Shown: positions 1 to 9,752, counted from the stretch's first letter. The stretch: 18,802 bases of DNA from an uncultured Acinetobacter sp. (GCA_946623365.1 CAMORE010000031.1:1-18802); one strand, 5' to 3'. Made by a program: numbers and translations. Notes: a model not told the origin generated them from the letters alone.

Positions 1-51
1 CTTTACAGTGTTTAATGTAAACAGCCGAAAGACGTGTGAAAGGTTTGTCAT

Positions 52-1635
52 TTGAATTCTATAAATAGTGTAAACAATAGTTCTAATATATCTTTTCAAG
101 GGAAAAATACCGGAAAATTAGCAAAATTTATTACCGGTATGACCAAGGCTGATGCACTACCTCCTGTGATTGCACTTGAAGGATGTGTTGTTACAGGAAG
201 AACCTATCAAGCTTATAAAAGAGGGAAATGGGATGAAGCAAGAGAAAGATTTATAGAAGAAATAATGGGTTCAATTACATGGCTTGGCGGAGTTTTATGT
301 TTAAACTGGCTTGGAGATAAGGGTGTAGCTAAAATACTTAAATCTAACGGTAAAAACTTTGATGTCGGAACCGATAAATTATTGAGAACTCCTTTTGATA
401 ACTTTATGAAGAAAATCGCGCCTAAAAAATTCTCTCAAACACAGGTTGCGTGTATAAAAAGCGCCAAAGTTTTGACAAGTATATTGCTTGCAAATTTATT
501 TATCGGATTTGTAGTACCTAAAGTTAATCAAAGTTTAACTAAGAAGTTAAGACATGAAAGACGTATAGAACAGGAGCAGCAGAAAATATTAGCTCCTGAT
601 AAAACCGTACCGAATGAACTTGCATTTAAAGGCGGTGCGATGAATGCGGTAAATGCATTTACAAATATGATAGAAAATACTAATACAGGGAAATTACTAT
701 CAAGTGACGCCGGAATTGTTGCCGGTAGAACCTATAATGCCAGAAGACCGGAGGAAAGAAGAGAAATTGCGATTCGTGACATAGGTTCTATATACTTTTA
801 CATGTGGGCAAGCGGCCATGTCGGGAACTTGCTTAATTTAATAGAAAGCGGAAAAGCAACAAGACTTAACCCGAGTACTGCTCTGATATTAGATAAACAT
901 TTGCAAGATTTTCTGGGAAATAGAAGTCTGACCGTCGAAGAATTCCGTTCTGCAGTTATAGGAAAACCGAATGAAGTAAAATTGCCGAAAGAATTGAAGT
1001 TTGAAACAGAAAAACTTAGTGCGCTATCTAAATTCATGAAAAAGAAACCGATGGAAGTTATTAAACTGAATGAATTGGAAAAATATATAACAGATAGTGA
1101 AACTCTTGAAAGGGCGAGAAATATGTCGACTCTTCAACCTGAGAGATTGGGTGAAAGAGTATTAACAAAGCAGCAAGTTATAGACTCATTTAATAAAGCG
1201 GAACTCAATGATACAAAATTACTGCATAACGTATTTTCTGAGTTTACCGGAGGAGTTGGAAAAGAATTAGGCGAAGATTCTAAAGGAAAGAAAATACGCT
1301 CACAATTTGAATTTACCGGCGGTAATTATAATGACGAATACAGATTTGTATCCAATAAAAAACTTTATAAGCTTAAGGCTCAAATGGAACAATACGTGGA
1401 AACAATTTGTAAAGCAGCTAAAGACGGTAAAATAGATAAAAATTTACTGGAAAAAATAAAGAATAAAAATATTATGTATAGCGGAATTAATTTTGCTGCA
1501 GGATTTGCAGTAGCAGCAATATTCTTATCTACATTAATACCTAAATTCCAATACTATGTAACAAGAAAAACAACAGGCGTTGATGCGTTCCCAGGAACAT
1601 ATGATTATGAAAAGAATCAAGAAGATTTGGACTAA
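52..1635 (+). CDS. Duplicated membrane protein of unknown function with SFxG-like motifs
   Basis: I do not recognise a named family. The start is a TTG with AAAGG about 8 nt upstream; an in-frame stop at 37-39 rules out anything longer. A frame open from the window edge ends in a TGA overlapping this TTG, so an upstream coupled gene is possible. The 527-residue protein is built as two related halves. Each begins with an F-x-G motif (SFQGK at residues 14-18, AFKGG at 191-195), continues with a GRTY block (VVTGRTYQAYKRGKW around 46-60; IVAGRTYNARR around 222-232) and a charged helix ending in GSI. Each half ends in a hydrophobic segment (137-156; 478-497) followed by PK and a T-x-K basic stretch. 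Half 2 carries a long charged insertion (about 270-470) with two more FTGG motifs (398-401, 421-424). It is probably a two-pass membrane protein with its charged parts on one side. No catalytic motif is visible. Confidence 0.8.
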   Translation: MNSINSVNNSSNISFQGKNTGKLAKFITGMTKADALPPVIALEGCVVTGRTYQAYKRGKWDEARERFIEEIMGSITWLGGVLCLNWLGDKGVAKILKSNGKNFDVGTDKLLRTPFDNFMKKIAPKKFSQTQVACIKSAKVLTSILLANLFIGFVVPKVNQSLTKKLRHERRIEQEQQKILAPDKTVPNELAFKGGAMNAVNAFTNMIENTNTGKLLSSDAGIVAGRTYNARRPEERREIAIRDIGSIYFYMWASGHVGNLLNLIESGKATRLNPSTALILDKHLQDFLGNRSLTVEEFRSAVIGKPNEVKLPKELKFETEKLSALSKFMKKKPMEVIKLNELEKYITDSETLERARNMSTLQPERLGERVLTKQQVIDSFNKAELNDTKLLHNVFSEFTGGVGKELGEDSKGKKIRSQFEFTGGNYNDEYRFVSNKKLYKLKAQMEQYVETICKAAKDGKIDKNLLEKIKNKNIMYSGINFAAGFAVAAIFLSTLIPKFQYYVTRKTTGVDAFPGTYDYEKNQEDLD

Positions 1636-1706
1636 AATAACCGCTTAATCGATATTATAATGACATCAGGTTATCACATCTGCTAAACATCCGGCTTAAA
1701 CAATAT

Positions 1707-3089
1707 TTACCATATTTTATTCGGGTTTAAAATTCCATTCGGATCAAACAAATGTTTTATACGTTTCATGTACTCGATTGATTCTTTATCCAGTACTTTA
1801 TCTATATATGACATTTTTTCCAACCCTACACCATGTTCAGCTGATATTGTACCGCCTAATTCTACTGCAAGAGAATATATTTCTGACTTAGCACTCATCA
1901 AGTTTTTAAATTCGTCATCATTTTCTATGTTTAAAGCAATCTGCGGATGAATATTCCCGTCTCCTACATGCCCTACTATGCAAACATGCAAACTATATTT
2001 TTCACAGATATCCCTACATCCTTTAACCATTTTTGCCAGAGATGAACGCGGCACGATTACATCATCCGTAACAATATCAGGCGCTAATTTTGCAGCAGCC
2101 CCGTAACTTGCACGTCTGGCTGTCCAAACAGCTTCCATCTGTTCCTTATCGGAAATACAAACAATATCTGCGGCTCCATTTTCTCTAAGAACCTTTTCAA
2201 CTCTTTGAATCTGAGTATCCATAGAAGATTCAAATCCATCAATTTCTATTAAAAGCAGACATTCTTTATCCGTATTCAATCCGGACGGATAAAACTTCTC
2301 AACAGTAGAAATAGAATTTTTATCCATAAAATCTATCGTCGCAGGAAATACTCTTTCCTTGATTATACCGTTTACTGCACCGGCGGCATTTTCTATATCA
2401 TTAAAATAAGCTGTAACAACAACAGATGTTTCAGGCAGAGGAATAAGTTTCAGTTGAGCTTCGACAACAACTGCCAGAGTTCCCTCACTACCGACTATTA
2501 ACTGATTCAAGTGATATCCTACTGCATCTTTAATCGTTCCTGACCCGAGAGCAACAAGTGTACCGTCTGCTAAAACAACTTTTAAACTTAAAATATAATC
2601 TTTCGTTGTTCCGTATTTAAAAGACCGCGCCCCGCCGGAAGATTGAGCAATACTTCCTCCGATTGTAGACACTTTATAGTTGGAAGGATCAGGCGGATAA
2701 AAAAGTTTTTCCGTTTCTGCAAGAGCCTTTATATCACCTAATATAACTCCCGGCTGAACACGCATTGTCATGTCATCGGGATTAAACTCAAGAATCTTGT
2801 TCATCTTGGCAAAATTAAGAACTATACCGCCTTTATTCGTCACGCAAGAGCCTACCATGTTTGTTCCCGCACCTCTTGGCACAACAGGAATTTTATGAAT
2901 GTTTGCATACTTTAATACGTTTTGAACGTCTTCTATGGTCTCCACAAAAACAACTACATCCGGAATAACGGTTTCTATGCGTAAATTCGCAGAATCCTCC
3001 GCATAACAGTACCGTTCTTCTTCACGAAAAAGAAGATTCTCATTTTTTAAAAACGACTTTAATTGTTCTGTTTTACTTTTCAACAACAT
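1707..3089 (-). CDS. glcD: FAD-binding 2-hydroxyacid oxidoreductase, GlcD / D-lactate dehydrogenase type
   Basis: This is a flavoprotein of the GlcD (FAD-linked oxidase, VAO/PCMH fold) family, which oxidises 2-hydroxy acids such as glycolate or D-lactate to the 2-keto acid. The N-terminal FAD domain carries the pyrophosphate-binding PRGAGTNMVG at residues 71-80, and a second FAD-contact region includes GGSIAQSSGG. The C-terminal cap domain has the conserved HVGDGNIHP (374-382) and AEHGVGLEK (417-425), with the histidines typical of the active site. At 460 residues it is full length for the family. There is no signal peptide, so it should be cytosolic or peripheral to the membrane. The ATG lies inside the 3' end of the giant coiled-coil gene (17-nt overlap) and has no clear Shine-Dalgarno sequence, which suggests translation by coupling or re-initiation. 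No GlcE or GlcF partner is in the window, so the substrate is open: glycolate, D-lactate or D-2-hydroxyglutarate. Confidence 0.9.
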   Translation of the reverse strand: MLLKSKTEQLKSFLKNENLLFREEERYCYAEDSANLRIETVIPDVVVFVETIEDVQNVLKYANIHKIPVVPRGAGTNMVGSCVTNKGGIVLNFAKMNKILEFNPDDMTMRVQPGVILGDIKALAETEKLFYPPDPSNYKVSTIGGSIAQSSGGARSFKYGTTKDYILSLKVVLADGTLVALGSGTIKDAVGYHLNQLIVGSEGTLAVVVEAQLKLIPLPETSVVVTAYFNDIENAAGAVNGIIKERVFPATIDFMDKNSISTVEKFYPSGLNTDKECLLLIEIDGFESSMDTQIQRVEKVLRENGAADIVCISDKEQMEAVWTARRASYGAAAKLAPDIVTDDVIVPRSSLAKMVKGCRDICEKYSLHVCIVGHVGDGNIHPQIALNIENDDEFKNLMSAKSEIYSLAVELGGTISAEHGVGLEKMSYIDKVLDKESIEYMKRIKHLFDPNGILNPNKIW

Positions 3090-6000
3090 TTGATGCTATT
3101 TTTTCAATACTTTTATTCAGCTTTGCAAGTTGCTTGTCCATACCGCCAACTTTTTTTGTTAATTGAGCTGTATCTTTATTATCTACCAAAGAAACAACTT
3201 CTGCCAGTTTTTCCTCAACAGAATTAATTTTTGATTGCTGAATAAGCATTTTGTCATTAATCGCAGCCAAAAATTTATTTAAAGTATCTTCCATTGGTGA
3301 AAGATCAATTTTATTTGAACGGCTGTTTATTGTTGCATCAACAATAAGCCTGTCAAGTTTTGCCTCCAATGAAGCAATACGCTTGGCTTGTTTATCAAAA
3401 ATTAAACTCAAGGCATCAACAAGTTCTGCACTATCAGAATTGTCCTGAGATTCTGCTCTTAAATCTTCAAGCATTATTCTGATTCTGCCAATATCGTCCA
3501 GAGTTTCTGATTTGTCTTCATTTTCTGCCTTCAAATCTTCAAGCATTACTTTTATTTTTCCGATGTCATCCAAAGTTTCTGATTTGTCCTCGGTCTCTGC
3601 TTTCAAATCTTGGAGCATAACTTTTATTTGGCTTATATCATCTAATGTTTCTACCTTATCAGAAATTGAAGCTATTTGAATACCGGCTTTATCTACCCAT
3701 TCTGCAAGATATTCGAATACTTGATTAAAGACTTGATTTGTTTTAGCTCCGTTTTGTACCATTGTATTGATAGCAGCTAATTTATTATCCAAACGATCTA
3801 TGCCTGCTTCATGTGAGAAATTACGCGTTCTTTCATCTAAATCGTTTATAACCAGTTTAAAATCTTGTAAATTTTCTTGCAATGTCTTATATGATTCATC
3901 AGAAGCTAAAAGAAGTTTATTTGTTCTCGTACTTATGCTTACGATGTCTTCAGACAGATTTTCAAAATCTTTTTTGAACTCTTCTATCTCAAATTTTGGC
4001 ATTTCAGATTTTATTGCTTCTACCAACTGATATATGTTATTAGTTGAATTAATTAATTCATCCAGTTCTTTGGATTTATTATCAGCTTTCATGTCATTAA
4101 GAACAAGTCTTAAGTTTGCAATATCTGATTCCAAATCCTGTAAGCTGTATACATAATCAATATCCCCATCGGATGACATTATAGACGTAATTTTTTCATT
4201 AATTAACTCAATATCTTCTTTTAGTGAATCTATTTTATTATCAACTACAGCTACATTATCTTTTACATCCTCAATACTATCTGATGTGGTTACAATATGG
4301 CTCAAAATAGTTATCAATTCCGAGTGTTTCTCTTGAATAAAATCTAAAATTTCTTCTTGCTCTGCAACAAAAGAAATTTGGTTAAATATATTAATAAATT
4401 GAGTAATTATTTCAGACTTTAATGAATTAAGCTCATCTGCAATATTTGCATCCTGATTGTTAACTTTTTCTTTTATATCAGAAAGTGTGCCTTGAATACC
4501 ATATTTTACTGCTGCACTCATTTCTGCAATCTCAGGCATATTAGAACAACATAAGTCACTAATGTCCTCAATATAACCTAATTGTTCCTTAACAAGACTT
4601 TCAATTCCTGAAATTTGATTGTGCACAGAAGCATGAAAAGCTTCATCAAAAGATTTATTTAATATCTGAGCTTTTAATTCATTAAAGCTTTCTTGCAGAG
4701 CATCAATTGAACCGTTAATCCCTTGCAATACAGAATTTAAATTAGAATTTATTTCATCTTTTGCAGAAATGAATTTTGATACTAAATCATTTACCGAACC
4801 TGAAATATTTTCAAAAGATTTATTGTATTGAGAAGATAACAGCTTAACTTCTTCATATTTATCTACAACAGTATCCGTAAACTTTTTGTCAAACAGATTA
4901 ATCTTATCTTCTAATTTCTTTGAAACATTTTCTCTGACAAATTCTCTGATTTGGTCATTTAATTTTTCCGAAACAGAAGTAACAAGAACTTCATTTGCGG
5001 CCCTTAAATCGGTAATTGCATCATTAAATATGCTTACTTCCAATAACTTATTTATATTACCTGCAGTATTTTCAAAAGATTTTTCCAACTCTAATTTTAG
5101 ATTATCCAGTTTAGCATTCATATCGGCTTTATCGGTTCTGATATCAAGATATGACTTCAAATCATTGACAGCATCAATAATATAACCGGCGACTGAACCT
5201 TCTAATGCATTTGTCAATGCAGAAAACTCGTCCTTTTGACTGTCTTTTAGAATTCCGAATTGTTCTACAATATCACCGACAATAACATCCGTTTCCTTCT
5301 CGATATTGGCAGAAATAGAGTTAAAATGCTCATTTATTAACTTAAGAATTAAATCTTTGCAAACTATTGAATTCTGTTTTACACTTTCTATTTTATCTAA
5401 AATACTTGTTGCATACGCATCTATTGTTTGTAATTCACCTGCAGATATATCTGCACTTGAGACAAGAAGCGAATTAATTTTTTCATCTATAGAGTCTTTG
5501 ACTTCATCCATTGCACTTTGGCTGTTAGAAATTAAAACATCGGATATTGATGCCAATTCTGATTTTGTAAGAGTCTTTGAACTTTCAATCAAGTCATTAA
5601 ATGTAGCAGTGATTTCATGAAGTTGAGCTTGATACAGATTTTTTCTGGATATTTCGTCAGTATTAAGACGTTGATTTAATTGTTCCAATGCATTTTTAAG
5701 TTCTGCTGCACTGTTATTGATTTCATCTGACAATTCAGTATTAACATTACCCAACTGTGTAACATAATTAATAGAACTTTCTTCAAATAATGCATTGATT
5801 CTTCCTTTTAATTCTTGAAGTTCATTTTTGACATTTGTAATTACATTTGTATTTAAATTCTCGGCAGATACTTGCAATAAATCTATTTTTGAACCAAGTT
5901 CATCTCCGCTGTTTTCTATAGATTCATCTATCTTTTGTATGTTAGAACTGATATTTTCAAACATTGTATTAATTTGTTGAGCTTGAATATCAATATTAGA

Positions 6001-9000
6001 ATCAACAAATTTTGCAATTTCATCCAATTGAGTTTTTATTGAATTTACAAAATCGTCATTTTCTTGAGATACTTTAACAAAAAAGCTTTCAAGATTCGCC
6101 TTTAAAGTTTGGTAGTCAGCTGCTGATAATTCCAAATTCTCTGACAGTATTTGTTTTAAATTATTTGATATAGAATCCAGCTGCATTTCATTTTCAGAAC
6201 TTTGTCTCGCTAAAGTGGTTTCTAAAATCGAATTTAACTCCAAAACACGCTCTTTTATGAAATCAGCTTGTTTATCATTTTGATTATGGTGTTCATCAAA
6301 TAAATCTTCTATTTGAGTTTTGTACTGTTCCAATTCAGCTTCCAAAGCTTCACTCATTTTGAAAGATACTCCGCTCAATTCATGTTTTATCTTATCGCCT
6401 AAGGTTTCTTTAGTCTGATTCATTATGTCGACAAGCATTAAATTTAAAGATTCGAAGCTGCCTTCAATGATTGATATTTGATGCGCCAAATCAGCATCTA
6501 CAGCATTATCAACTTCAGTTAATTTACGCTTTAGTAAATTAATTTCAATATTTATTTCCTGTACCGCTGTTTCAAAATTCTTTTTAGATTCTTCATCTAA
6601 GCTTTTAATTAAAGTTTCCAAAGCTGCATGATTTTCTTTTATGACGGACGTTTGATGATCTAAATGACAATCCGTTATATTCTTATTAATTTCATATTTT
6701 TCCTCCATTGAAGAAAAATCACTTCTCATTTCATCAGAGATTTTTGTTACATTATCAAGCGTATGCTCATTTAAACTCTTTATCAAAGTCTCTAATGAAA
6801 TAAAGTTTTCTAAGATTTTACCTAATGTTGATGACAAAGAAGAAGTCATTTCATAAGACAAATTATTTACGGAAGACTCGAGCGAATTGAAACTCTTTAC
6901 AACACCTGAAACATTGTTGTCCATCTCTGCCAGAACTTCGCCTGTTGTACTTCTTATATTATCAACGGAATTATTTATATCCAACGTAAAATCATTTTTT
7001 ACAAAATCAATAACTTCTTTATTTGCACCTTCTATTTTTAACGCTGTAGAAGCTATATTTTCATTAAGCTCGTCTATATTTTGCTTTAACGATTTTATAA
7101 TACTGTCAAGTTCAGTTTTTAATTCATTATTTAAATCAATTGAATTTTGAATGGATTTTGCATGTAAAGACTCTGAATTAAATTTTAATTCGCTTATTTT
7201 ATCAGCATTTGCATAAGTAAATTCATTTTTAAATTCTGTAACTTTATCTAACAATGTTTTTTTCAAAGATGAAATTTTTTGTTCAAAATCTCCTTTTAAG
7301 TTTTCTGACGCGGTAATAGCATCGGAAATATTTGTTGATAACGTCAAATTGTTTACATTTAAAATCTCTTTTATTGAATCGAAATTATCATATACTTGCA
7401 AAATTTTGTCATAAGATTTTTGAATCTCAGTTTTTATTGACATATTGCTTTGTGAAATTGCAGACGTTATACCTTTAAATCTGCTGTCAGATTCCTGACT
7501 GATTTGTGCTAAATTATTTTCCACCTGCTGTCTTATTACATCTACAACATCTCTGACATCTTCGATATAGTTAAGATTGTTATCTTTTATACTTTCAATT
7601 ACTGTTTTTAATTCCGCTTCAATCTTTTCATTATTATTTTCCTTTGCGGAACTTACGTATGATAATACGTCTACTATTGAGTCAGAAATGTTAGATAAAA
7701 CTGAATTTATAGAGGTTAAAGCATCCGTTTGAGCATGCTTTATTTCATCTTCGGTTGTTTCTAACTTGCTTATTAACAATTCATATTTTCTGAATACATC
7801 ATTTGTTATTTTTTCTGTAATTTCATTTTCTGAGTTTTCAGCAGCTTCAGCCAAATCTTGTTTTACAGCATATAAATCAACCTTTAAATCCTTGACTACG
7901 TTTACAAAATCAAGAGCTAAAAGATTGTCTACAGAACTTTTTAATTCTTCATAACTTTTCTTAGCACCGGTCATTTCAATTGAAGAATTGTCAAGTTTAT
8001 AATCAATATTTTCTGATACATTTTTAATACTAAGAATTTGTTCAACAAGGTTCTTTGAAGAAGATGAAACAAAATCCTCTTGTTTTTCCAAAGATGATTT
8101 TAAACTGTTCTCAAAAATTGATAATCTGTCAGTTATATTTGAAAAAATTGCATTATTTGCAGAAACATTATTCTCATCAAGCTGAGATACAATTTCTTTT
8201 AATCCTGTAACATTTTCACTTACTTCTGCAAAATTCTTCTCACATAATTCAGCCAAAACTGTCTGAGATTCTTTTATCCTTGCATTTAAAACTTCAGCAT
8301 TTGATGAAATATCATTTAATGTTCTTGTAACATTTACATCCATTAATTGTGAAATCTTATCGGATTCACTTGCAACTTTCTCTTTTACATCTTCTCCGGT
8401 TCCTGTAATACCGGAAATCATTTTTTGTGACAGAGAATCCAATTCTTGAGAGTTCACTTCATCATTAATTTTTTCGACACCTCTTATAACCCTGTCAAGT
8501 CCTGAGGATAGGCTTTCGAGATTTGCATTTATATCAAGACCTTTGACATCCTGACTTATATTATCCAATCTGGAAATAGTTTGTTCCAAAGACTGCTTTA
8601 ACTGTTCTGAGCTTCCGCTTAAATCAGTTAAAAACATCTGCAGTGATTTCTTAAATTCTTGGAATTCTTCATCCGATTTTACTTCGCTAATTAATTTTTC
8701 CAATTCGGATAAACGTTCAATTATCTCATTTTTAGATTCATTATCCTTATCACTAATTTCTGTCTTTAGACCTGCAATAATGTTTACGGCTGCATCAATT
8801 TTGTCAGATAAATTATCAATTTTATATGATTTTTGGGTTAAAGAATCAACTAAGCTTGAAAGTTCTTCGCTTTTTGCATTTAATTCCAGCAAATCCTTTT
8901 GAATTTTTGCTGTATCTTCTTGTGTAGCCAGACCTTCCAATGCTCCGTCAAATTGGTCATTCTTTTTATCAATCAGTTGTATAGCCGATAATATTGCATT

Positions 9001-9621
9001 TGATGAATTTATAATATCATTGAGCTGATCTGTAAAACCTTTTATAGCATCGGATTGATCAATTTCAGATATTGTTTTTAAAACAGTTTTAAAATTTTCG
9101 TTCAAACTTATCACAATGGAATCAAAACCGTTGCTCACTTTTTCTATATCGTTGCGAACAAAGGATATGCTTTTGATAATCTCTTTTTTCTGAGTTTCAT
9201 CTGAACGAAGGGCATCTAATCTTAATGTGATATCTGTCAATGTTTCTTTGTGAGAAACTACTTCTCTTGAAAAAACTGACAAATTTGTTGCTACAATATC
9301 AAAAAGTTCCTTTAGTTCCGCTGATTTTACGGTTTCATTACTATTTTTCAGAAGGTTAGAGAATAAGGATTCAATCGCTCCGAATTTTGATAAAAGTATA
9401 TTATGCCTTTCATCCAAATTCTGCTTTAACTCGGACAAAAAGGCCTTGATTAGGTCAATATCTTCCTCGGTATTAATTTTTTCCAGTTTGGAATTAATTC
9501 CCTCCAAAAGCTTGTCGACATCTGAAGTATTAAGAATTCCCTGTGCTCTAATTGAATTCAGCAACGTTTTTATAGTATCAAAATTCTCGTTAATATCGGA
9601 AAAATTATTTAAATCAGCCAT
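3073..9621 (-). CDS. Giant coiled-coil protein, 2,182 residues, function unknown
   Basis: One uninterrupted frame of 6.5 kb encodes a protein rich in Ser, Asn, Asp, Glu, Lys, Ile and Leu with pervasive heptad-like spacing. I count three prolines, the first at about residue 1696, one tryptophan, and five cysteines including a CC pair near 1692. There is no signal peptide, transmembrane segment or enzymatic motif. This points to a very long, mostly helical, cytoplasmic rod. Weak internal repeats occur, for example LETLIKSLNE and LETLIKSLDE about 58 residues apart near 940 and 998. A clean three-copy 24-residue repeat lies at 1991-2062. The ATG is preceded by GAAGGGG about 13 nt upstream, a long spacing. 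The gene overlaps the downstream FAD oxidoreductase start by 17 nt and is divergent from spmA. Structural roles such as a filament, scaffold or spacer are possible, as is a tape-measure-like ruler, but nothing phage-like is nearby. It matches no family I can name. Confidence 0.85.
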   Translation of the reverse strand: MADLNNFSDINENFDTIKTLLNSIRAQGILNTSDVDKLLEGINSKLEKINTEEDIDLIKAFLSELKQNLDERHNILLSKFGAIESLFSNLLKNSNETVKSAELKELFDIVATNLSVFSREVVSHKETLTDITLRLDALRSDETQKKEIIKSISFVRNDIEKVSNGFDSIVISLNENFKTVLKTISEIDQSDAIKGFTDQLNDIINSSNAILSAIQLIDKKNDQFDGALEGLATQEDTAKIQKDLLELNAKSEELSSLVDSLTQKSYKIDNLSDKIDAAVNIIAGLKTEISDKDNESKNEIIERLSELEKLISEVKSDEEFQEFKKSLQMFLTDLSGSSEQLKQSLEQTISRLDNISQDVKGLDINANLESLSSGLDRVIRGVEKINDEVNSQELDSLSQKMISGITGTGEDVKEKVASESDKISQLMDVNVTRTLNDISSNAEVLNARIKESQTVLAELCEKNFAEVSENVTGLKEIVSQLDENNVSANNAIFSNITDRLSIFENSLKSSLEKQEDFVSSSSKNLVEQILSIKNVSENIDYKLDNSSIEMTGAKKSYEELKSSVDNLLALDFVNVVKDLKVDLYAVKQDLAEAAENSENEITEKITNDVFRKYELLISKLETTEDEIKHAQTDALTSINSVLSNISDSIVDVLSYVSSAKENNNEKIEAELKTVIESIKDNNLNYIEDVRDVVDVIRQQVENNLAQISQESDSRFKGITSAISQSNMSIKTEIQKSYDKILQVYDNFDSIKEILNVNNLTLSTNISDAITASENLKGDFEQKISSLKKTLLDKVTEFKNEFTYANADKISELKFNSESLHAKSIQNSIDLNNELKTELDSIIKSLKQNIDELNENIASTALKIEGANKEVIDFVKNDFTLDINNSVDNIRSTTGEVLAEMDNNVSGVVKSFNSLESSVNNLSYEMTSSLSSTLGKILENFISLETLIKSLNEHTLDNVTKISDEMRSDFSSMEEKYEINKNITDCHLDHQTSVIKENHAALETLIKSLDEESKKNFETAVQEINIEINLLKRKLTEVDNAVDADLAHQISIIEGSFESLNLMLVDIMNQTKETLGDKIKHELSGVSFKMSEALEAELEQYKTQIEDLFDEHHNQNDKQADFIKERVLELNSILETTLARQSSENEMQLDSISNNLKQILSENLELSAADYQTLKANLESFFVKVSQENDDFVNSIKTQLDEIAKFVDSNIDIQAQQINTMFENISSNIQKIDESIENSGDELGSKIDLLQVSAENLNTNVITNVKNELQELKGRINALFEESSINYVTQLGNVNTELSDEINNSAAELKNALEQLNQRLNTDEISRKNLYQAQLHEITATFNDLIESSKTLTKSELASISDVLISNSQSAMDEVKDSIDEKINSLLVSSADISAGELQTIDAYATSILDKIESVKQNSIVCKDLILKLINEHFNSISANIEKETDVIVGDIVEQFGILKDSQKDEFSALTNALEGSVAGYIIDAVNDLKSYLDIRTDKADMNAKLDNLKLELEKSFENTAGNINKLLEVSIFNDAITDLRAANEVLVTSVSEKLNDQIREFVRENVSKKLEDKINLFDKKFTDTVVDKYEEVKLLSSQYNKSFENISGSVNDLVSKFISAKDEINSNLNSVLQGINGSIDALQESFNELKAQILNKSFDEAFHASVHNQISGIESLVKEQLGYIEDISDLCCSNMPEIAEMSAAVKYGIQGTLSDIKEKVNNQDANIADELNSLKSEIITQFINIFNQISFVAEQEEILDFIQEKHSELITILSHIVTTSDSIEDVKDNVAVVDNKIDSLKEDIELINEKITSIMSSDGDIDYVYSLQDLESDIANLRLVLNDMKADNKSKELDELINSTNNIYQLVEAIKSEMPKFEIEEFKKDFENLSEDIVSISTRTNKLLLASDESYKTLQENLQDFKLVINDLDERTRNFSHEAGIDRLDNKLAAINTMVQNGAKTNQVFNQVFEYLAEWVDKAGIQIASISDKVETLDDISQIKVMLQDLKAETEDKSETLDDIGKIKVMLEDLKAENEDKSETLDDIGRIRIMLEDLRAESQDNSDSAELVDALSLIFDKQAKRIASLEAKLDRLIVDATINSRSNKIDLSPMEDTLNKFLAAINDKMLIQQSKINSVEEKLAEVVSLVDNKDTAQLTKKVGGMDKQLAKLNKSIEKIASNVVEK
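3436..3651 (-). repeat. Three tandem 72-bp units in the giant coiled-coil gene
   Basis: Three consecutive in-frame 72-bp units encode 24-residue repeats beginning ETLDDI(S/G) and containing (V/I)ML(Q/E)DL(K/R)AE, at residues about 1991-2014, 2015-2038 and 2039-2062. Units 2 and 3 are most alike, which points to recent tandem duplication. A length of 24 is not a multiple of the 7-residue heptad, so each added unit shifts the coiled-coil register unless the repeat contains a skip or stutter. Copy number could vary between strains. Confidence 0.9.
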
Positions 9622-9678
9622 ATATCTATTGTTACCCCTTCTCTTTAGCCCTTTTTAAGTATCCCTGTACAAAATAAT

Positions 9679-9684
9679 AGTATA
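9679..9684 (-). promoter_or_regulatory. Candidate -10 box for the giant coiled-coil gene
   Basis: On the minus strand TATACT lies about 57 nt upstream of the giant gene's ATG, inside the 131-nt AT-rich divergent region shared with spmA. The -35 at the right distance (TTATTA) is poor. On the plus strand TATAAT at 9699-9704 is a comparable weak candidate for spmA. Confidence 0.25.
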
Positions 9685-9752
9685 ATCCTTTTTAATTATA
9701 TAATAATATAAACATGGTGACAAATATTAAATTTTTTTCTATTATATAAGAC

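Noticed and set aside
798..1037. Minus-strand frame of 79 codons
   Set aside because: Antisense to the duplicated membrane protein, with no supporting start signals.
3436..3651. CRISPR-like repeat array
   Set aside because: The 72-bp repeats are contiguous and in frame with a coding gene, with no spacers.
3251..7954. Several plus-strand open frames of 60-104 codons inside the giant gene
   Set aside because: They are antisense shadows, with Ser/Phe/Leu-rich products mirroring the Lys/Glu/Asn-rich coding strand, and have no ribosome binding sites.
3073..9621. Phage tail tape-measure protein
   Set aside because: Length and helicity would fit, but there is no hydrophobic segment, no tail or capsid gene nearby, and the neighbours are housekeeping genes.
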